Assembly: GCA_038025085.1 (NCBI GenBank)
Contig: CM076145.1
Location: 12,063,000-12,126,999, forward strand
Reading direction: 5' to 3'
DNA length: 64,000 nt
Source of the DNA: Tetragonia tetragonoides
Lineage: Eukaryota > Streptophyta > Magnoliopsida > Caryophyllales > Aizoaceae
The notes under the pieces were generated by a model. It did not search any database, was not told the DNA's origin, and worked only from the letters and a program-made list of their open reading frames with translations. Numbering within the stretch: position 1 is the stretch's first letter; each line of letters opens with the position of its first letter. The position numbers were made by a program, and so were the translations under genes. Below, piece after piece: positions 49,661 to 62,628 of this stretch.

Positions 49661-50390
49661 CATTCATTTGAGTGAGAAACTTAACCAAGGATGTTTACAA
49701 GTACAAACAAGCTTCAACTCAAGCTTTTGAATGTATTTACGCGTTTTAACAGCTCTTACGATTAGGGTGAAAGAGATTGAGGTCTTTTGTGTTGTATATT
49801 AAGAGAAAGCACCCAAATGCTTTGTTTGCATTCATTTGAGTGAGAAACTACACCAACGATGTTTACAAGTACAAACAAGCTTTAACTCCACCTTTTGAAT
49901 GCATTTACGCGTTTTAACAGCTCTTACATCTAGGGTGAAAGAGATTGAGTTATTTTGTGTTGTATATTAAGAGTAAGCACCCAAATGCTTTGTTTGCATT
50001 CATTTGAGTGAGAAACTACACCAAGGATGTTTACAAGCACAAACAAGCTTTCACTCCACCTTTTGAATGTAATTTACGCATTTTAACAGCTCTTACAACT
50101 AGGGTGAAAGAGATTGAGTTCTTTTGTGTTGTATATTAAGAGAAATCACACAAATGCTTTGTTTGCATTCATTTGAGTGAGAAACTACACCAAGGATGTT
50201 TACAAGTACAAACAAGCTTCGACTCAAGCTTTTGAATGCATTTACGCGTTTTAAAAGCTCATATGACTAGGGTGAAAAAGATTGAGTTCTTTTGTGTTCT
50301 ATTTTAAGAGAAAGCAACCAAAAGCTTTATTTGCATTCATCTCAGTGAGAAACTACACCAAGAATGTTTACAAGTACAAACAAGCTTCAA
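49661..50390 (-). repeat. Inverted satellite stretch within duplication unit 1
   Basis: Reverse-complement monomers from CATTTGAGTGAGAAAC to CAAACAAGCTTCAA, about 4.3 monomers, ending in the perfect palindrome. Confidence 0.88.
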
Positions 50391-50437
50391 AAGTTGAAGC
50401 TTGTTTGTACTTGTAAACATTCTTGGTGTAGTTTCTC
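50347..50437. repeat. Perfect palindrome, 44-bp arms and 3-bp spacer, copy 1
   Basis: The left arm runs 50347-50390 (GAGAAACTACACCAAG to AAGCTTCAA), spacer AAG, right arm 50394-50437 (TTGAAGCTTG to GTAGTTTCTC). I checked all 44 positions as exact reverse complements. It is a tail-to-tail inversion junction and could form a hairpin or cruciform. Confidence 0.93.
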
Positions 50438-52720
50438 CCTCAAATGAATGCAAACAAAGCATTTGGGTGCTTTCTCTTAATATACAACACAAAAGAACTA
50501 CAATGAATGCAAACAAAGCTTTTGGGTGCTTTCTCTGAAAATACAACACAAAAGAACTCAATCTCTTTCACCCTAGTCGTATGAGGTTTCAAAACGCGTA
50601 TATGCATTCAAAAGCTTAAGTTGAAGCTTGTTGGTACTTGTAAACATCTTTGGTGTAGTTTCTCACTCAAATGATTGCAAAGAAAACATTTGGGTGCGTT
50701 CTCTTAATATACAACACAAAAGAACTCAATCTCTTTCACCCTTGTCGTATGAGCTTTTAAAACGCTTAAATGCATTCAAAAGCTTGAGTTCAAGCTTGTT
50801 TGTAGTTGTAAACATCCTTGGGGTAGTTTCACACTCAAACAAATGCAAACAAAGCATTTGGGTGCTTTCTCTTAAGCTGGAGTTGAAGCTTGTTTGTACT
50901 TGTAAACACAAAAGAGATTGAGTTTCTCACTCCAATGAATGCAAACAAACCTTTTGGATGCTTTCTCTTAATATACAACAGAAAAGAACTCAAGCTTTTT
51001 CACCCTAGTCATATGAGCTTTTAAAACGCGTAAATGCTTTCAAAAGCTTGAGTTGAAGCTTGTTTGTACTTATAAACAACCTTGGTGTAGTGTCTCACTC
51101 AAATGAATGCAAACAAAGCATTTGGGTGCTTTCTCTTAATATACAACACAAAAGACCTCAATATCTTTCACCCTAGATGTAAGAGCTGTAAAAACGCGTA
51201 AATGCATTTAAAAGGTGGAGTTAAAGCTTGTTTGTACTTGTAAACATCTTTGGTGTAGTTTCTCACTCAAATGAATGCAAACAAAGCGTAAATGCATTCA
51301 AAAGGTGGAGTTAAAGCTTGTTTGTACTTGTAAACATCCTTGGTGTAGTTTGTCACTCAAATAAATGCAAACAAAGCATTTGGGTGCTTTCTCTTAATAT
51401 ACAACACAAAAGACCTCAATCTCTTTCACCTTAATCTTAAGAGTCGTTAAAACGCGTAAATACATTCAAAAGCTTGAGTTGAAGCTTGTTTGTACTTGCA
51501 AACATCCTTGCAAATAAAGCATTTGGGTGCTTTCTCTTAATATACAAGACAAAAGACCTCATTCTCTTTCACCCTAGTCATATGAGCTTTTAAAACGCGT
51601 AAATGCATTCAAAAGCTTGAGTTGAAACTTGTTTGTACTTGTAAACATCCTTGGTGTAGTTTCTCACTTAAATGAATGCAAACAAAGCATTTTGGTGCTT
51701 TCTCTTAATATATAACACAAAAGACCTCAATCTCTTTCACCTTAATCGTAAGAGCTGTTAAAACGCGTAAATACATTCAAAAGCTTGAGTTTAAGCTTGT
51801 TTGTAGTTGTAAACATCGTTGGTTAAGTTTCTCACTCAAATGAAAGCAAACAAAGCATTTGGGTGCTTTCTCTTAGTATACAACACAAAACACCTCAATC
51901 TCTTTCACCCTAATCGTAAGAGCTGTTCAAACGCGTAACTACATTCAAAAGCTTAAGTTGAAGCTTGTTTGTACTTGTAAACATCCTTGGTTAAGTTTCT
52001 CACTCAAATGAATGCAAACAAAGCATCTGGGTGCTTTCTCTTAATATACAACACAAAAGAACTCAATCTCTTTCACCCTAGTCGTAAGACCTGTTAAAAC
52101 GCGTAATTTCATTAAAAACGCGTAAATGCATTCAAAAGCTTGAGTTGAAGCTTGTTTGTACTTGTAAACATCCTTGGTGTAGTTTCTCACTCAAATGAAT
52201 GCAAACAAATCTTTTGGGTGCTTTCTCTGAAAATACAACACAAAAAAACTCAATCTCTTTCACCCTAGTCGTATGAGGTTTTAAAACGCGTATATGCATT
52301 CAAAAGCTTAAGTTGAAGCTTGTTGGTACTTTTAAACATCTTTGGTGTAGTTTCTCACTCAAATGAATGCAAAGAAAATATTTGGGTGCTTTCTCTTAAA
52401 ATACAACACAAAAGAACTCAATCTTTTTCACCCTAGTCATATGAGCTTTTGAAACGCGTAAATGCATTCTAAAGCTTGAGTTGAAGCTTGTTTGTACTTG
52501 TAAACATTCTTGGTGTAGTTTCTCCCTCAAATGAATGCAAACAAAGCATTTGGGTGCTTTCTCTTAATGTACAACACAAAAGATATCAATCTCTTTCACC
52601 CTAGATGTAAGAACTGTTAAAACGCGTAAATGAATTCAAAAGGTGGAGTAAAAGCTTGTTTGTACTTGTAAACATCCTTGGTGTAGTTTCTCACTCAAAT
52701 GAATGCAAAAAAGCATTTGT
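50394..52720 (+). repeat. Plus-strand satellite
   Basis: Irregular monomers, including the variant with CACAAAAGAGATTGAG near 50905 and a block (about 50515-51010) recurring at 54519, 56720 and 58960. No gene seen. Confidence 0.87.
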
Positions 52721-53152
52721 GTGCATGTGAACATTTGCCAATAAACCAAGCAGCTCTTCTAATTGATACACCCATGAATTGAACAAGTAAGGAAAACAGA
52801 GGCAGAATCAAATTCGAGGTAGAATCAAGGTTACTGATGCAAAAGCTAACACTAAATATGACACTGCACCAATGCATATTCAAGTCGCCACTTTAGCTTA
52901 CCTGAAGCATACATGAAACCCCTTACAGGAGATATCTTCGCACCACTGAAGCAGCAAAGTTCAGTCCTGGGTTCAGATTTAACGCACCACCATGTTAGTC
53001 CTCAAAGCTATGACTATCCAAGAGAAAGATCAAGCACAAAGCAGAAACGCAAGGAATTAATCCTTTACGCGTATATAACACATGCTAAATGGTACTAACT
53101 CAACTCTGAACAAAGTATACACTTTGTAGTTTTCTATCATTTTTTCAATGAA
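52721..53152 (+). other. 432-bp non-satellite segment, copy 3
   Basis: I saw no difference from copy 2. Open frame at 52913-53098. Its presence is explained by the 4004-bp duplication, so copies 2 and 3 count as one event. Confidence 0.82.
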
Positions 53153-53664
53153 ATTCTTGGTGTAGTTTCTCACTCAAATGAATGCAAACAAAGCATTTGT
53201 GTGATTTCTCTTAATATACAACACAAAAGAACTCAATCTCTTTCACCCTAGTTGTAAGAGCTGTTAAAATGCGTAAATACATTCAAAATAAAGTACAAAT
53301 GTATAATGCTTTATTTAAAACGCGTAAATGCATATGAATGCAAGTTCTCTTTTCTGTTTGTACGTGTAAACATCCTTGTAAACATCCTAGGTGTAGTTTC
53401 ACACTCAAATGAATACAAACAAAGTATTTGGATGCTTTCTCTTAATATACAACACAAAAGAATTCAAATCTCTTTCACCCTACTCGTATGAGCTTTCAAA
53501 ACGCGTAAATGCATTCAAAAGCATGAGTTGTAGCTTGTTTGTAGGTGTAGTTTCATACTAAAATGAATGCAAACAAAACATTGTGGTGCTTTCTCTTAAT
53601 ATAAAACACAAAAGAACTCAATCTCTATCACCCTAATCGTACGTGCTGTTAAAACGCGTAAATG
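53153..53664 (+). repeat. Plus-strand satellite within unit 2
   Basis: Counterpart of 49149-49660 at +4004, differing at CACTCAAATG versus CACTTAAATG. Confidence 0.85.
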
Positions 53665-54394
53665 CATTCATTTGAGTGAGAAACTTAACCAAGGATGTTT
53701 ACAAGTACAAACAAGCTTCAACTCAAGCTTTTGAATGTATTTACGCGTTTTAACAGCTCTTACGATTAGGGTGAAAGAGATTGAGGTCTTTTGTGTTGTA
53801 TATTAAGAGAAAGCACCCAAATGCTTTGTTTGCATTCATTTGAGTGAGAAACTACACCAACGATGTTTACAAGTACAAACAAGCTTTAACTCCACCTTTT
53901 GAATGCATTTACGCGTTTTAACAGCTCTTACATCTAGGGTGAAAGAGATTGAGTTATTTTGTGTTGTATATTAAGAGTAAGCACCCAAATGCTTTGTTTG
54001 CATTCATTTGAGTGAGAAACTACACCAAGGATGTTTACAAGCACAAACAAGCTTTCACTCCACCTTTAGAATGTAATTTACGCATTTTAACAGCTCTTAC
54101 AACTAGGGTGAAAGAGATTGAGTTCTTTTGTGTTGTATATTAAGAGAAATCACACAAATGCTTTGTTTGCATTCATTTGAGTGAGAAACTACACCAAGGA
54201 TGTTTACAAGTACAAACAAGCTTCAACTCAAGCTTTTGAATGCATTTACGCGTATTAAAAGCTCATATGACTAGGGTGAAAAAGATTGAGTTCTTTTGTG
54301 TTCTATTTTAAGAGAAAGCAACCAAAAGCTTTATTTGCATTCATCTCAGTGAGAAACTACACCAAGAATGTTTACAAGTACAAACAAGCTTCAA
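53665..54394 (-). repeat. Inverted satellite stretch within duplication unit 2
   Basis: Counterpart of 49661-50390. Differences include CCTTTAGAATG and GCGTATTAAAAGC. Confidence 0.88.
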
Positions 54395-54441
54395 AAGTTG
54401 AAGCTTGTTTGTACTTGTAAACATTCTTGGTGTAGTTTCTC
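54351..54441. repeat. Perfect palindrome, 44-bp arms, copy 2
   Basis: Identical to 50347-50437 at +4004, both arms still exact reverse complements. Confidence 0.93.
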
Positions 54442-57400
54442 CCTCAAATGAATGCAAACAAAGCATTTGGGTGCTTTCTCTTAATATACAACACAAAAGA
54501 ACTACAATGAATGCAAACAAAGCTTTTGGGTGCTTTCTCTGAAAATACAACACAAAAGAACTCAATCTCTTTCACCCTAGTCGTATGAGGTTTCAAAACG
54601 CGTATATGCATTCAAAAGCTTAAGTTGAAGCTTGTTGGTACTTGTAAACATCTTTGGTGTAGTTTCTCACTCAAATGATTGCAAAGAAAACATTTGGGTG
54701 CGTTCTCTTAATATACAACACAAAAGAACTCAATCTCTTTCACCCTTGTCGTATGAGCTTTTAAAACGCTTAAATGCATTCAAAAGCTTGAGTTCAAGCT
54801 TGTTTGTAGTTGTAAACATCCTTGGGGTAGTTTCACACTCAAACAAATGCAAACAAAGCATTTGGGTGCTTTCTCTTAAGCTGGAGTTGAAGCTTGTTTG
54901 TACTTGTAAACACAAAAGAGATTGAGTTTCTCACTCCAATGAATGCAAACAAACCTTTTGGATGCTTTCTCTTAATATACAACAGAAAAGAACTCAAGCT
55001 TTTTCACCCTAGTCATATGAGCTTTTAAAACGCGTAAATGCTTTCAAAAGCTTGAGTTGAAGCTTGTTTGTACTTATAAACAACCTTGGTGTAGTGTCTC
55101 ACTCAAATGAATGCAAACAAAGCATTTGGGTGCTTTCTCTTAATATACAACACAAAAGACCTCAATATCTTTCACCCTAGATGTAAGAGCTGTAAAAACG
55201 CGTAAATGCATTTAAAAGGTGGAGTTAAAGCTTGTTTGTACTTGTAAACATCTTTGGTGTAGTTTCTCACTCAAATGAATGCAAACAAAGCGTAAATGCA
55301 TTCAAAAGGTGGAGTTAAAGCTTGTTTGTACTTGTAAACATCCTTGGTGTAGTTTGTCACTCAAATAAATGCAAACAAAGCATTTGGGTGCTTTCTCTTA
55401 ATATACAACACAAAAGACCTCAATCTCTTTCACCTTAATCTTAAGAGTCGTTAAAACGCGTAAATACATTCAAAAGCTTGAGTTGAAGCTTGTTTGTACT
55501 TGCAAACATCCTTGCAAATAAAGCATTTGGGTGCTTTCTCTTAATATACAAGACAAAAGACCTCATTCTCTTTCACCCTAGTCATATGAGCTTTTAAAAC
55601 GCGTAAATGCATTCAAAAGCTTGAGTTGAAACTTGTTTGTACTTGTAAACATCCTTGGTGTAGTTTCTCACTTAAATGAATGCAAACAAAGCATTTTGGT
55701 GCTTTCTCTTAATATATAACACAAAAGACCTCAATCTCTTTCACCTTAATCGTAAGAGCTGTTAAAACGCGTAAATACATTCAAAAGCTTGAGTTGAAGC
55801 TTGTTTGTACTTGTAAACATCGTTGGTTAAGTTTCTCACTCAAATGAAAGCAAACAAAGCATTTGGGTGCTTTCTCTTAGTATACAACACAAAACACCTC
55901 AATCTCTTTCACCCTAATCGTAAGAGCTGTTCAAACGCGTAACTACATTCAAAAGCTTAAGTTGAAGCTTGTTTGTACTTGTAAACATCCTTGGTTAAGT
56001 TTCTCACTCAAATGAATGCAAACAAAGCATCTGGGTGCTTTCTCTTAATATACAACACAAAAGAACTCAATCTCTTTCACCCTAGTCGTAAGAGCTGTTA
56101 AAACGCGTAATTTCATTAAAAACGCGTAAATGCATTCAAAAGCTTGAGTTGAAGCTTGTTTGTACTTGTAAACATCCTTGGTGTAGTTTCTCACTCAAAT
56201 GAATGCAAACAAATCTTTTGGGTGCTTTCTCTGAAAATACAACACAAAAAAACTCAATCTCTTTCACCCTAGTCGTATGAGGTTTTAAAACGCGTATATG
56301 CATTCAAAAGCTTAAGTTGAAGCTTGTTGGTACTTTTAAACATCTTTGGTGTAGTTTCTCACTCAAATGAATGCAAAGAAAATATTTGGGTGCTTTCTCT
56401 TAAAATACAACACAAAAGAACTCAATCTTTTTCACCCTAGTCATATGAGCTTTTGAAACGCGTAAATGCATTCAAAAGCTTGAGTTGAAGCTTGTTTGTA
56501 CTTGTAGACATTCTTGGTGTAGTTTCTCCCTCAAATGAATGCAAACAAAGCATTTGGGTGCTTTCTCTTAATGTACAACACAAAAGATATCAATCTCTTT
56601 CACCCTAGATGTAAGAACTGTTAAAACGCGTAAATGAATTCAAAAGGTGGAGTAAAAGCTTGTTTGTACTTGTAAACATCCTTGGTGTAGTTTCTCACTC
56701 AAATGAATGCAAACAAAGCTTTTGGGTGCTTTCTCTGAAAATACAACACAAAAGAACTCAATCTCTTTCACCCTAGTCGTATGAGGTTTTAAAACGCGTA
56801 TATGCATTCAAAAGCTTAAGTTGAAGCTTGTTGGTACTTGTAAACATCTTTGGTGTAGTTTCTCACTCAAATGAATGCAAAGAAAACATTTGGGTGCGTT
56901 CTCTTAATATACAACACAAAAGAACTCAATCTCTTTTAAAACGCTTAAATGCATTCAAAAGCTTGAGTTCAAGCTTGTTTGTAGTTGTAAACATCCTTGG
57001 GGTAGTTTCACACTCAAATGAATGCAAACAAAGCATTTGGGTGCTTTCTCTTAAGCTCTAGTTGAAGCTTGTTTGTACTTGTAAACACAAAAGAGATTGA
57101 GTTTCTCACTCCAATGAATGCAAACAAAGATTTTGGATGCTTTCTCTTAATATACAACAGAAAAGAACTCAAGCTTTTTCACCCTAGTCATATGAGCTTT
57201 TAAAACGCGTAAATGCATTCAAAAGCTTGAGTTGAAGCTTGTTTGTACTTGTAAACATCCTTGGTGTAGTTTCTAACTCAAAAGAATGCAAACAAAGCAT
57301 TTGTGTGATTTCTCTTAATATACAACACAAAAGAACTCAATCTCTTTCACCCTAGTTGTAAGAGCTGTAAAAGTGCGTAAATGCATTCAAGAGGTAGAGT

Positions 57401-60400
57401 TAAAGCTTGTTTGTGCTTGTAAACATCCTTGGTGTAGTTTCTCACTTAAATGAATGCAAACAAAGCATTTGGGTGCTTTCTCTTAATATACAACACAAAA
57501 GACCTCAATCTCTTTCACCCTAGATGTAAGAGCTGTTAAAACGCGTAAATGCATTCAAAAGGTGGAGTTAAAGCTTGTATGTACTTGTAAACATCCTTGG
57601 TGTAGTTTCTCACTCAAATGAATGCAAACAAAGCATTTGGGTGCTTTCTCTTAATATACAACACAAAAGACCTCAATCTCTTTCACCCAAATCGTAAGAG
57701 CTGTTAAAACGCGTAAATACATTCAAAAGCTTGAGTTGAAGCTTGTTTGTACTTGTAAACATCCTTGGTTAAGTTTCTCACTCAAATGAATGCAAACAAA
57801 GATTTTGGATGCTTTCTCTTAATATACAACAGAAAAGAACTCAAGCTTTTTCACCCTAGTCATATGAGCTTTTAAAACGCGTAAATGCATTCAAAAGCTT
57901 GAGTTGAAGCTTGTTTGTACTTGTAAACATCCTTGGTGTAGTTTCTCACTCAAATGAATGCAAACAATGCATTTGTGTGATTTCTCTTAATATACAACAC
58001 AAAAGAACTCAATCTCTTTCACCCTAGTCGTATGAGGTTTTAAAACGCGTATATGCATTCAAAAGCTTAAGTTGAAGCTTGTTGGTACTTGTAAACATCT
58101 TTTGTGTAGTTTCTCACTCAAATGAATGCAAAGAAAACATTTGGGTGCGTTCTCTTAATATACAACACAAAAGAACTCAATCTCTTTCACCCTTGTCGTA
58201 TGAGCTTTTAAAACGCTTAAATGCTTTCAAAAGCTTGAGTTCAAGCTTCTTTGTAGTTGTAAACAACCTTGGGGTAGTTTCACATTCAAATGAATGCAAA
58301 CAAAGCATTTGGGTGCTTTCTCTTAATATACAACACAAAAGAACTCAATCTCTTTCACCCTAGATGTAAGAGCTCTTAAAACGCGTAAATGCACTCAAAA
58401 GGTGGAGTTAAAGCTTGTTTGTACTTGTAAACATCCTTGGTGTAGTTTCTCACTCAAATGAATGCAAACAAAGCATTTGGGTGCTTTCTCTTAATATACA
58501 ACACAAAAGACCTCAATCTCTTTCACCCTAGTCGTATGAGGTTTTAAAACGCGTATATGCATTCAATAGCTTAAGTTGAAGCTTGTTGGTACTTGTAAAC
58601 ATCTTTGGTGTAGTTTCTCACTCAAATGAATGCAAACAAAGCATCTGGGTGCTTTCTCTTAATATACAACACAAAAGAACTCAATCTCTTTCACCCTAGT
58701 CGTAAGAGCTGTTAAAACGCGTAATTTCATTCAAAACGCGTAAATGCATTCAAAAGCTTGAGTTGAAGCTTGTTTGTACTTGTAAACATCCTTGGTGTAG
58801 TTTCTCACTCAAATGAATGCAAACAAAGTTATGGGATGGTTTCTCTGAAAATACAACACAAAAGAACTCAATCTCTTTCACCCTAGTCGTATGAGGTTTT
58901 AAAACGCGTATATGCATTCAAAAGGTGGAGTTAAAGCTTGTTTGTACTTGTAGGTGCTTTCTCTGAAAATACAACACAAAAGAACTCAATCTCTTTCACC
59001 CTAGTCGTATGAGGTTTTAAAACGCGTATATTCATTCAAAAGCTTAAGTTGAAGCTTGTTGGTACTTGTAAACATCTTTGGGGTAGTTTCTCACTCAAAT
59101 GAATGCAAAGAAAACATTTGGGTGCGTTCTCTTAATATACAACACAAAAGAACTCAATCTCTTTCACCCTTTTCGTATGAGCTTTCATAACGCTTAAATG
59201 CATTCAAAAGCTTGAGTCCAAGCTTGTTTGTAGTTGTAAACATCCTTGGGGTAGTTTCACACTCAAACGAATGCAAACAAAGCATTTGGGTGCTTTCTCT
59301 TAAGCTTGAGTTGAAGCTTGTTTGTACTTGTAAACACAAAAGAGATTGAGTTTCGCACTACCATGAATGCAAACAAAGCTTTTGGATGCTTTCTCTTAAT
59401 ATACAACAGAAAAGAACTCAAGCTTTTTCACCCTACTCGTATGAGCTTTTAAAACGCGTAAATGCATTCAAAAGCTTGAGTTGAAGCTTGTTTGTACTTG
59501 TAAACATCCTTGGTGTAGTTTCTCACTCAAATGAATGCAAACAAAGCATTTGTGTGATTTCTCTTAATATACAACACAAAAGAACTCAATCTCTTTCACC
59601 CTAGTCGTATGAGGTTTTAAAACGCGTATATGCATTCAAAAGCTTATGTTAAAGCTTGTTGGTACTTGTAAACATCTTTGGTGTAGTTTCTCACTCAAAT
59701 GAATGCAAAGAAAACATTTGGGTGCGTTCTCTTAATATACAACACAAAAGAACTCAATCTCTTTCACCCTTGTCGTATGAGCTTTTAAAACGCTTAAATG
59801 CATTCAAAAGCTTGAGTTCAAGCTTGTTTGTAGTTGTAAACAGCCTTGGGGTAGTTTCACACTCAAATGAATGTAAACAAAGCATTTGGTTGCTTTCTCT
59901 TAATATACAACACAAAAGACCTCAATCTCTTTCACCCTAATCGTAAGAGCTGTTAAAACGCGTAAATACATTCAAAAGCTTGAGTTGAAGCTTGTTTGTA
60001 CTTGTAAACTTCTTTGGTTAAGTTTCTCACTCAAATTAATGCAAACAAAGCATTTGGGTGCTTTCTCTTAATATACAGCACAAAAGAACTCAATCTTTTT
60101 GACCCTAATGCAAGAGCTGTTAAAACGCGTAAATGCATTCAAAAGGTGGAGTTAAAGCTTTTTTGTACTTGTAAACATCCTTGGTGTAGTTTCTCCCTCA
60201 AATGAATGCAAACAAATCATTTGGGTGATTTCTCTTAATATACAACACAAAAGACCTCAATCTCTTTCACCCTAGTCATATGAGCTTTCAAAACGCGTAA
60301 ATACATTCAAAAGCTTGAGTTGAAGCTTGTTTGTACTTGTAAACATCCTTGGTGTAGTTTCTCACTCCAATGAATGCAAACAAAGCTTTTGGGTGCTTTC

Positions 60401-60846
60401 TCTGAAAATACAACACAAAAGAACTCAATCTCTTTCACCCTAGTCGTATGAGGTTTTAAAACGCGTAAATGCTTTCAAAAGCTTGAGTTGAAGCTTGTTT
60501 GTACTTGTAAACATCCTTGGTGTAGTTTCTCACTCAAATTAATGCGAAGAAAGCATTTGGGTGCTTTCTCTTAATATACAACAGAAAAGAACTCAATCTC
60601 TTTCACCCTAGATGTAAGAGCTGTTAAAACGCGTAAATGCATTCAAAAGGTGGAGTTGAAGCTTGTTTGTACTTGTAAACATCCTTGGTGTAGTTTCTCC
60701 CTCAAATGAATGCAAACAAAGCATTTGGGTGCTTTCTCTTAATATACAACACAAAAGAACTCAATCTTTTTCACCCTAGTCATATGAGCTTTTAAAACGC
60801 GTAAATGCATTCAAAAGCTTGAGTTGAAGCTTATTTGTACTTGTAA
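54398..60846 (+). repeat. Plus-strand satellite, irregular
   Basis: Contains the end of the 4004-bp duplication and then diverged monomers. A block marked by CTTAAGTTGAAGCTTG, TTGGTACTTG and AAGAAAACATTTGGGTGCG recurs near 54600, 56800, 58060, 59030 and 59640. Open frames at 56828, 58079 and 59656 lie in these blocks and are read-through of two monomers, not genes. Confidence 0.87.
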
Positions 60847-60983
60847 AAAGATTGAGTTCTTTTGTGTTGTATATTAAGAGAAAGCACACAAATGCTTTGT
60901 TTGCATTTATTTGAGTGACAAACTACACCAAGGATGTTTACAAGTACAAACAAGCTTTAACTCCACTATTTGAATGCAAACAA
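60847..60983 (-). repeat. Short inverted satellite piece
   Basis: Less than one monomer in reverse complement (AAAGATTGAGTTC to TTTAACTCCAC), next to the unique insert. Confidence 0.82.
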
Positions 60984-61112
60984 ATGTTTTATTGAAACTA
61001 CCCTAATCATGTGAGGAGATGCATGATTTATTATTGGTTATTGAACGAAAGTTTTGTTAATAATTGTTCAATTGGATATAGGTCGAAATTGCTATTTTGT
61101 ATCATGTTCGTA
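60984..61112. other. Short non-satellite insert
   Basis: About 110-130 bp unlike the monomer (GAGGAGATGCATGATT, GGTTATTGAACGAAAG, AATTGGATATAGGTCG, TTTTGTATCATGTTCG), between an inverted and a plus satellite piece. No recognisable coding or mobile-element signature. The frame 61011-61217 runs from it into satellite and is not supported as a gene. Confidence 0.7.
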
Positions 61113-61666
61113 ACCCTAGATGTAAGAGTTGTTAAAACGCGTAAATGCATTCAAAAGGTGGAGTTAAAGCTTGTTTGTACTTGTAAACATCCTAGGTGTA
61201 GTTTCACACTCAAATGAATGCAAACAAAGTATTTGGATGCTTTCTCTTAATATACAACACAAAAGAACTCAAATCTCTTTCACCCTACTCGAATAAGCTT
61301 TTAAAACGCGTAAATACATTCAAAAGCTTGAGTTGAAGCTTGTTTGTACTTGTAAACATCCTAGGTGTAGTTTCACACTCAAATGAATGCAAACAAAGTA
61401 TTTGGATGCATTCTCTTAATATACAACGCAAAAGATCTCAAATCTCTTTCACCCTACTCCTATGTGCTTTCAAAACGCGTAAATGCATCCAAAAGCTTGA
61501 GTTGAAGCTTGTTTGTACTTGTAAACATCCTAGGTGTAGTTTCACACTCAAATGAATGCAAACAAAGTATTTGGATGCATTCTCTTAATATACAACACAA
61601 AAGAACTCAAATCTCTTTCACCCTACTCGTATGAGCTTTCAAAACGCGTAAATGCATTCAAAAGGT
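61113..61666 (+). repeat. 169-bp CCTAGG-type monomer subarray
   Basis: CCTAGGTGTAG recurs at 61191, 61360 and 61529, a period of 169 bp because these monomers read ACTCAAATCTC with one extra A. They share TTTCACACTC, AAGTATTTGGATGC and CACCCTACTCG, marking a distinct subfamily. The frame at 61340-61555 is read-through. Confidence 0.85.
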
Positions 61667-62628
61667 ATTTACAAACAAGCTTCAACTCAAGCTTTTGAAT
61701 GTATTTACGCGTTTTAACAGCTCTTACGATTAGGGTGAAAGAGATTGAGGTCTTTTGGGTTGTATATTACGAGAAAGCACCCAAATGCTTTGTTTGCATT
61801 CATTTGAGTGTGAAACTACACCAAGGATGTTTACAAGTACAAACAAGCTTTAACTCCACCTTTTGAATGCATTTACGCTTTATTTTCATTCATTTGAGTG
61901 AGAAACTACACCAAAGATGTTTACAAGTACAAACAAGCTTTAACTCCACCTTTTGAATGCATTTACGCGTTTTAACAGCTCTTACATCTAGGGTGAAAGA
62001 GATTGAGTTCTTTTGTGTTGTATATTAAGAGAAAGCACCCAAATGCTTTGTTTGCATTCATTTAAGGGAGAAACTACACCAAGGATGTTTACAAGTACAA
62101 ACAAGCTTCAACTCAAGCTTTTGAAAGCATTTACGCGTTTTAAAACCTCATACGACTAGGATGAAACAGATTGAGGTCTTTTGTGTTGTATATTAAGAGA
62201 AAGCACCCAAATGATTTGTTTGCATTCATTTGAGTGAGAAACTACACCAAGGATGTTTACATGTACAAACAAGCTTAAACTCAAGCTTTTGAATGCATTT
62301 ACGCGTTTTAAAAGCTCATATGACGAGGGTGAAAAAGATTGAGTTCTTTTGTGTTGTATATTAAGAGAAAGCACCCAAATGCTTTGTTTGCATTCATTTG
62401 AGTGAGAAACTTAACCAAGGATGGTTACAAGTACAAACAAGCTTCAACTCAAGCTTTTGAATGCATATACGCGTTTTAAAACCTCACACGACTAGGCTGA
62501 AAGAGAATTGAGTTCGTTTGTGTTGTATTTTCAGAGAAAGCACCCAAAAGCTTTGTTTGCATTCATTGGAGTGACAAACTACACAAAGGATGTTACAAGT
62601 ACAAACAAGCTTCAACTCAAGCTCTTAC
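61667..62628 (-). repeat. Inverted satellite block
   Basis: Reverse-complement monomers with one truncated (ATTTACGCTTTATTTTC near 61880). It ends at CTTCAACTCAAGC. Confidence 0.87.

Larger units (their letters stand above)
48660..52663 (+). repeat. 4004-bp tandem duplication, unit 1
   Basis: Matches 52664-56667 at a constant 4004-bp offset with roughly ten single-base differences seen by eye, for example GACTCAAGC versus AACTCAAGC near 50221 and GTAAGACCTG versus GTAAGAGCTG near 52083. It contains one 432-bp non-satellite segment, a plus stretch, an inverted stretch (49661-50390), a perfect palindrome and plus satellite. The left breakpoint falls between about 48653 and 48705 inside a monomer. 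Confidence 0.93.
52664..56700 (+). repeat. 4004-bp tandem duplication, unit 2
   Basis: Second copy, carrying every landmark of unit 1 at +4004. The right end returns to ordinary monomers near 56667-56710 (GCAAACAAAGC in place of GCAAAAAAGC). Near identity implies a recent event or strong homogenisation. Confidence 0.93.

Noticed and set aside
61011..61217. A 68-codon frame starting in the unique insert
   Set aside because: Only about 30 codons lie outside satellite and show no family pattern.
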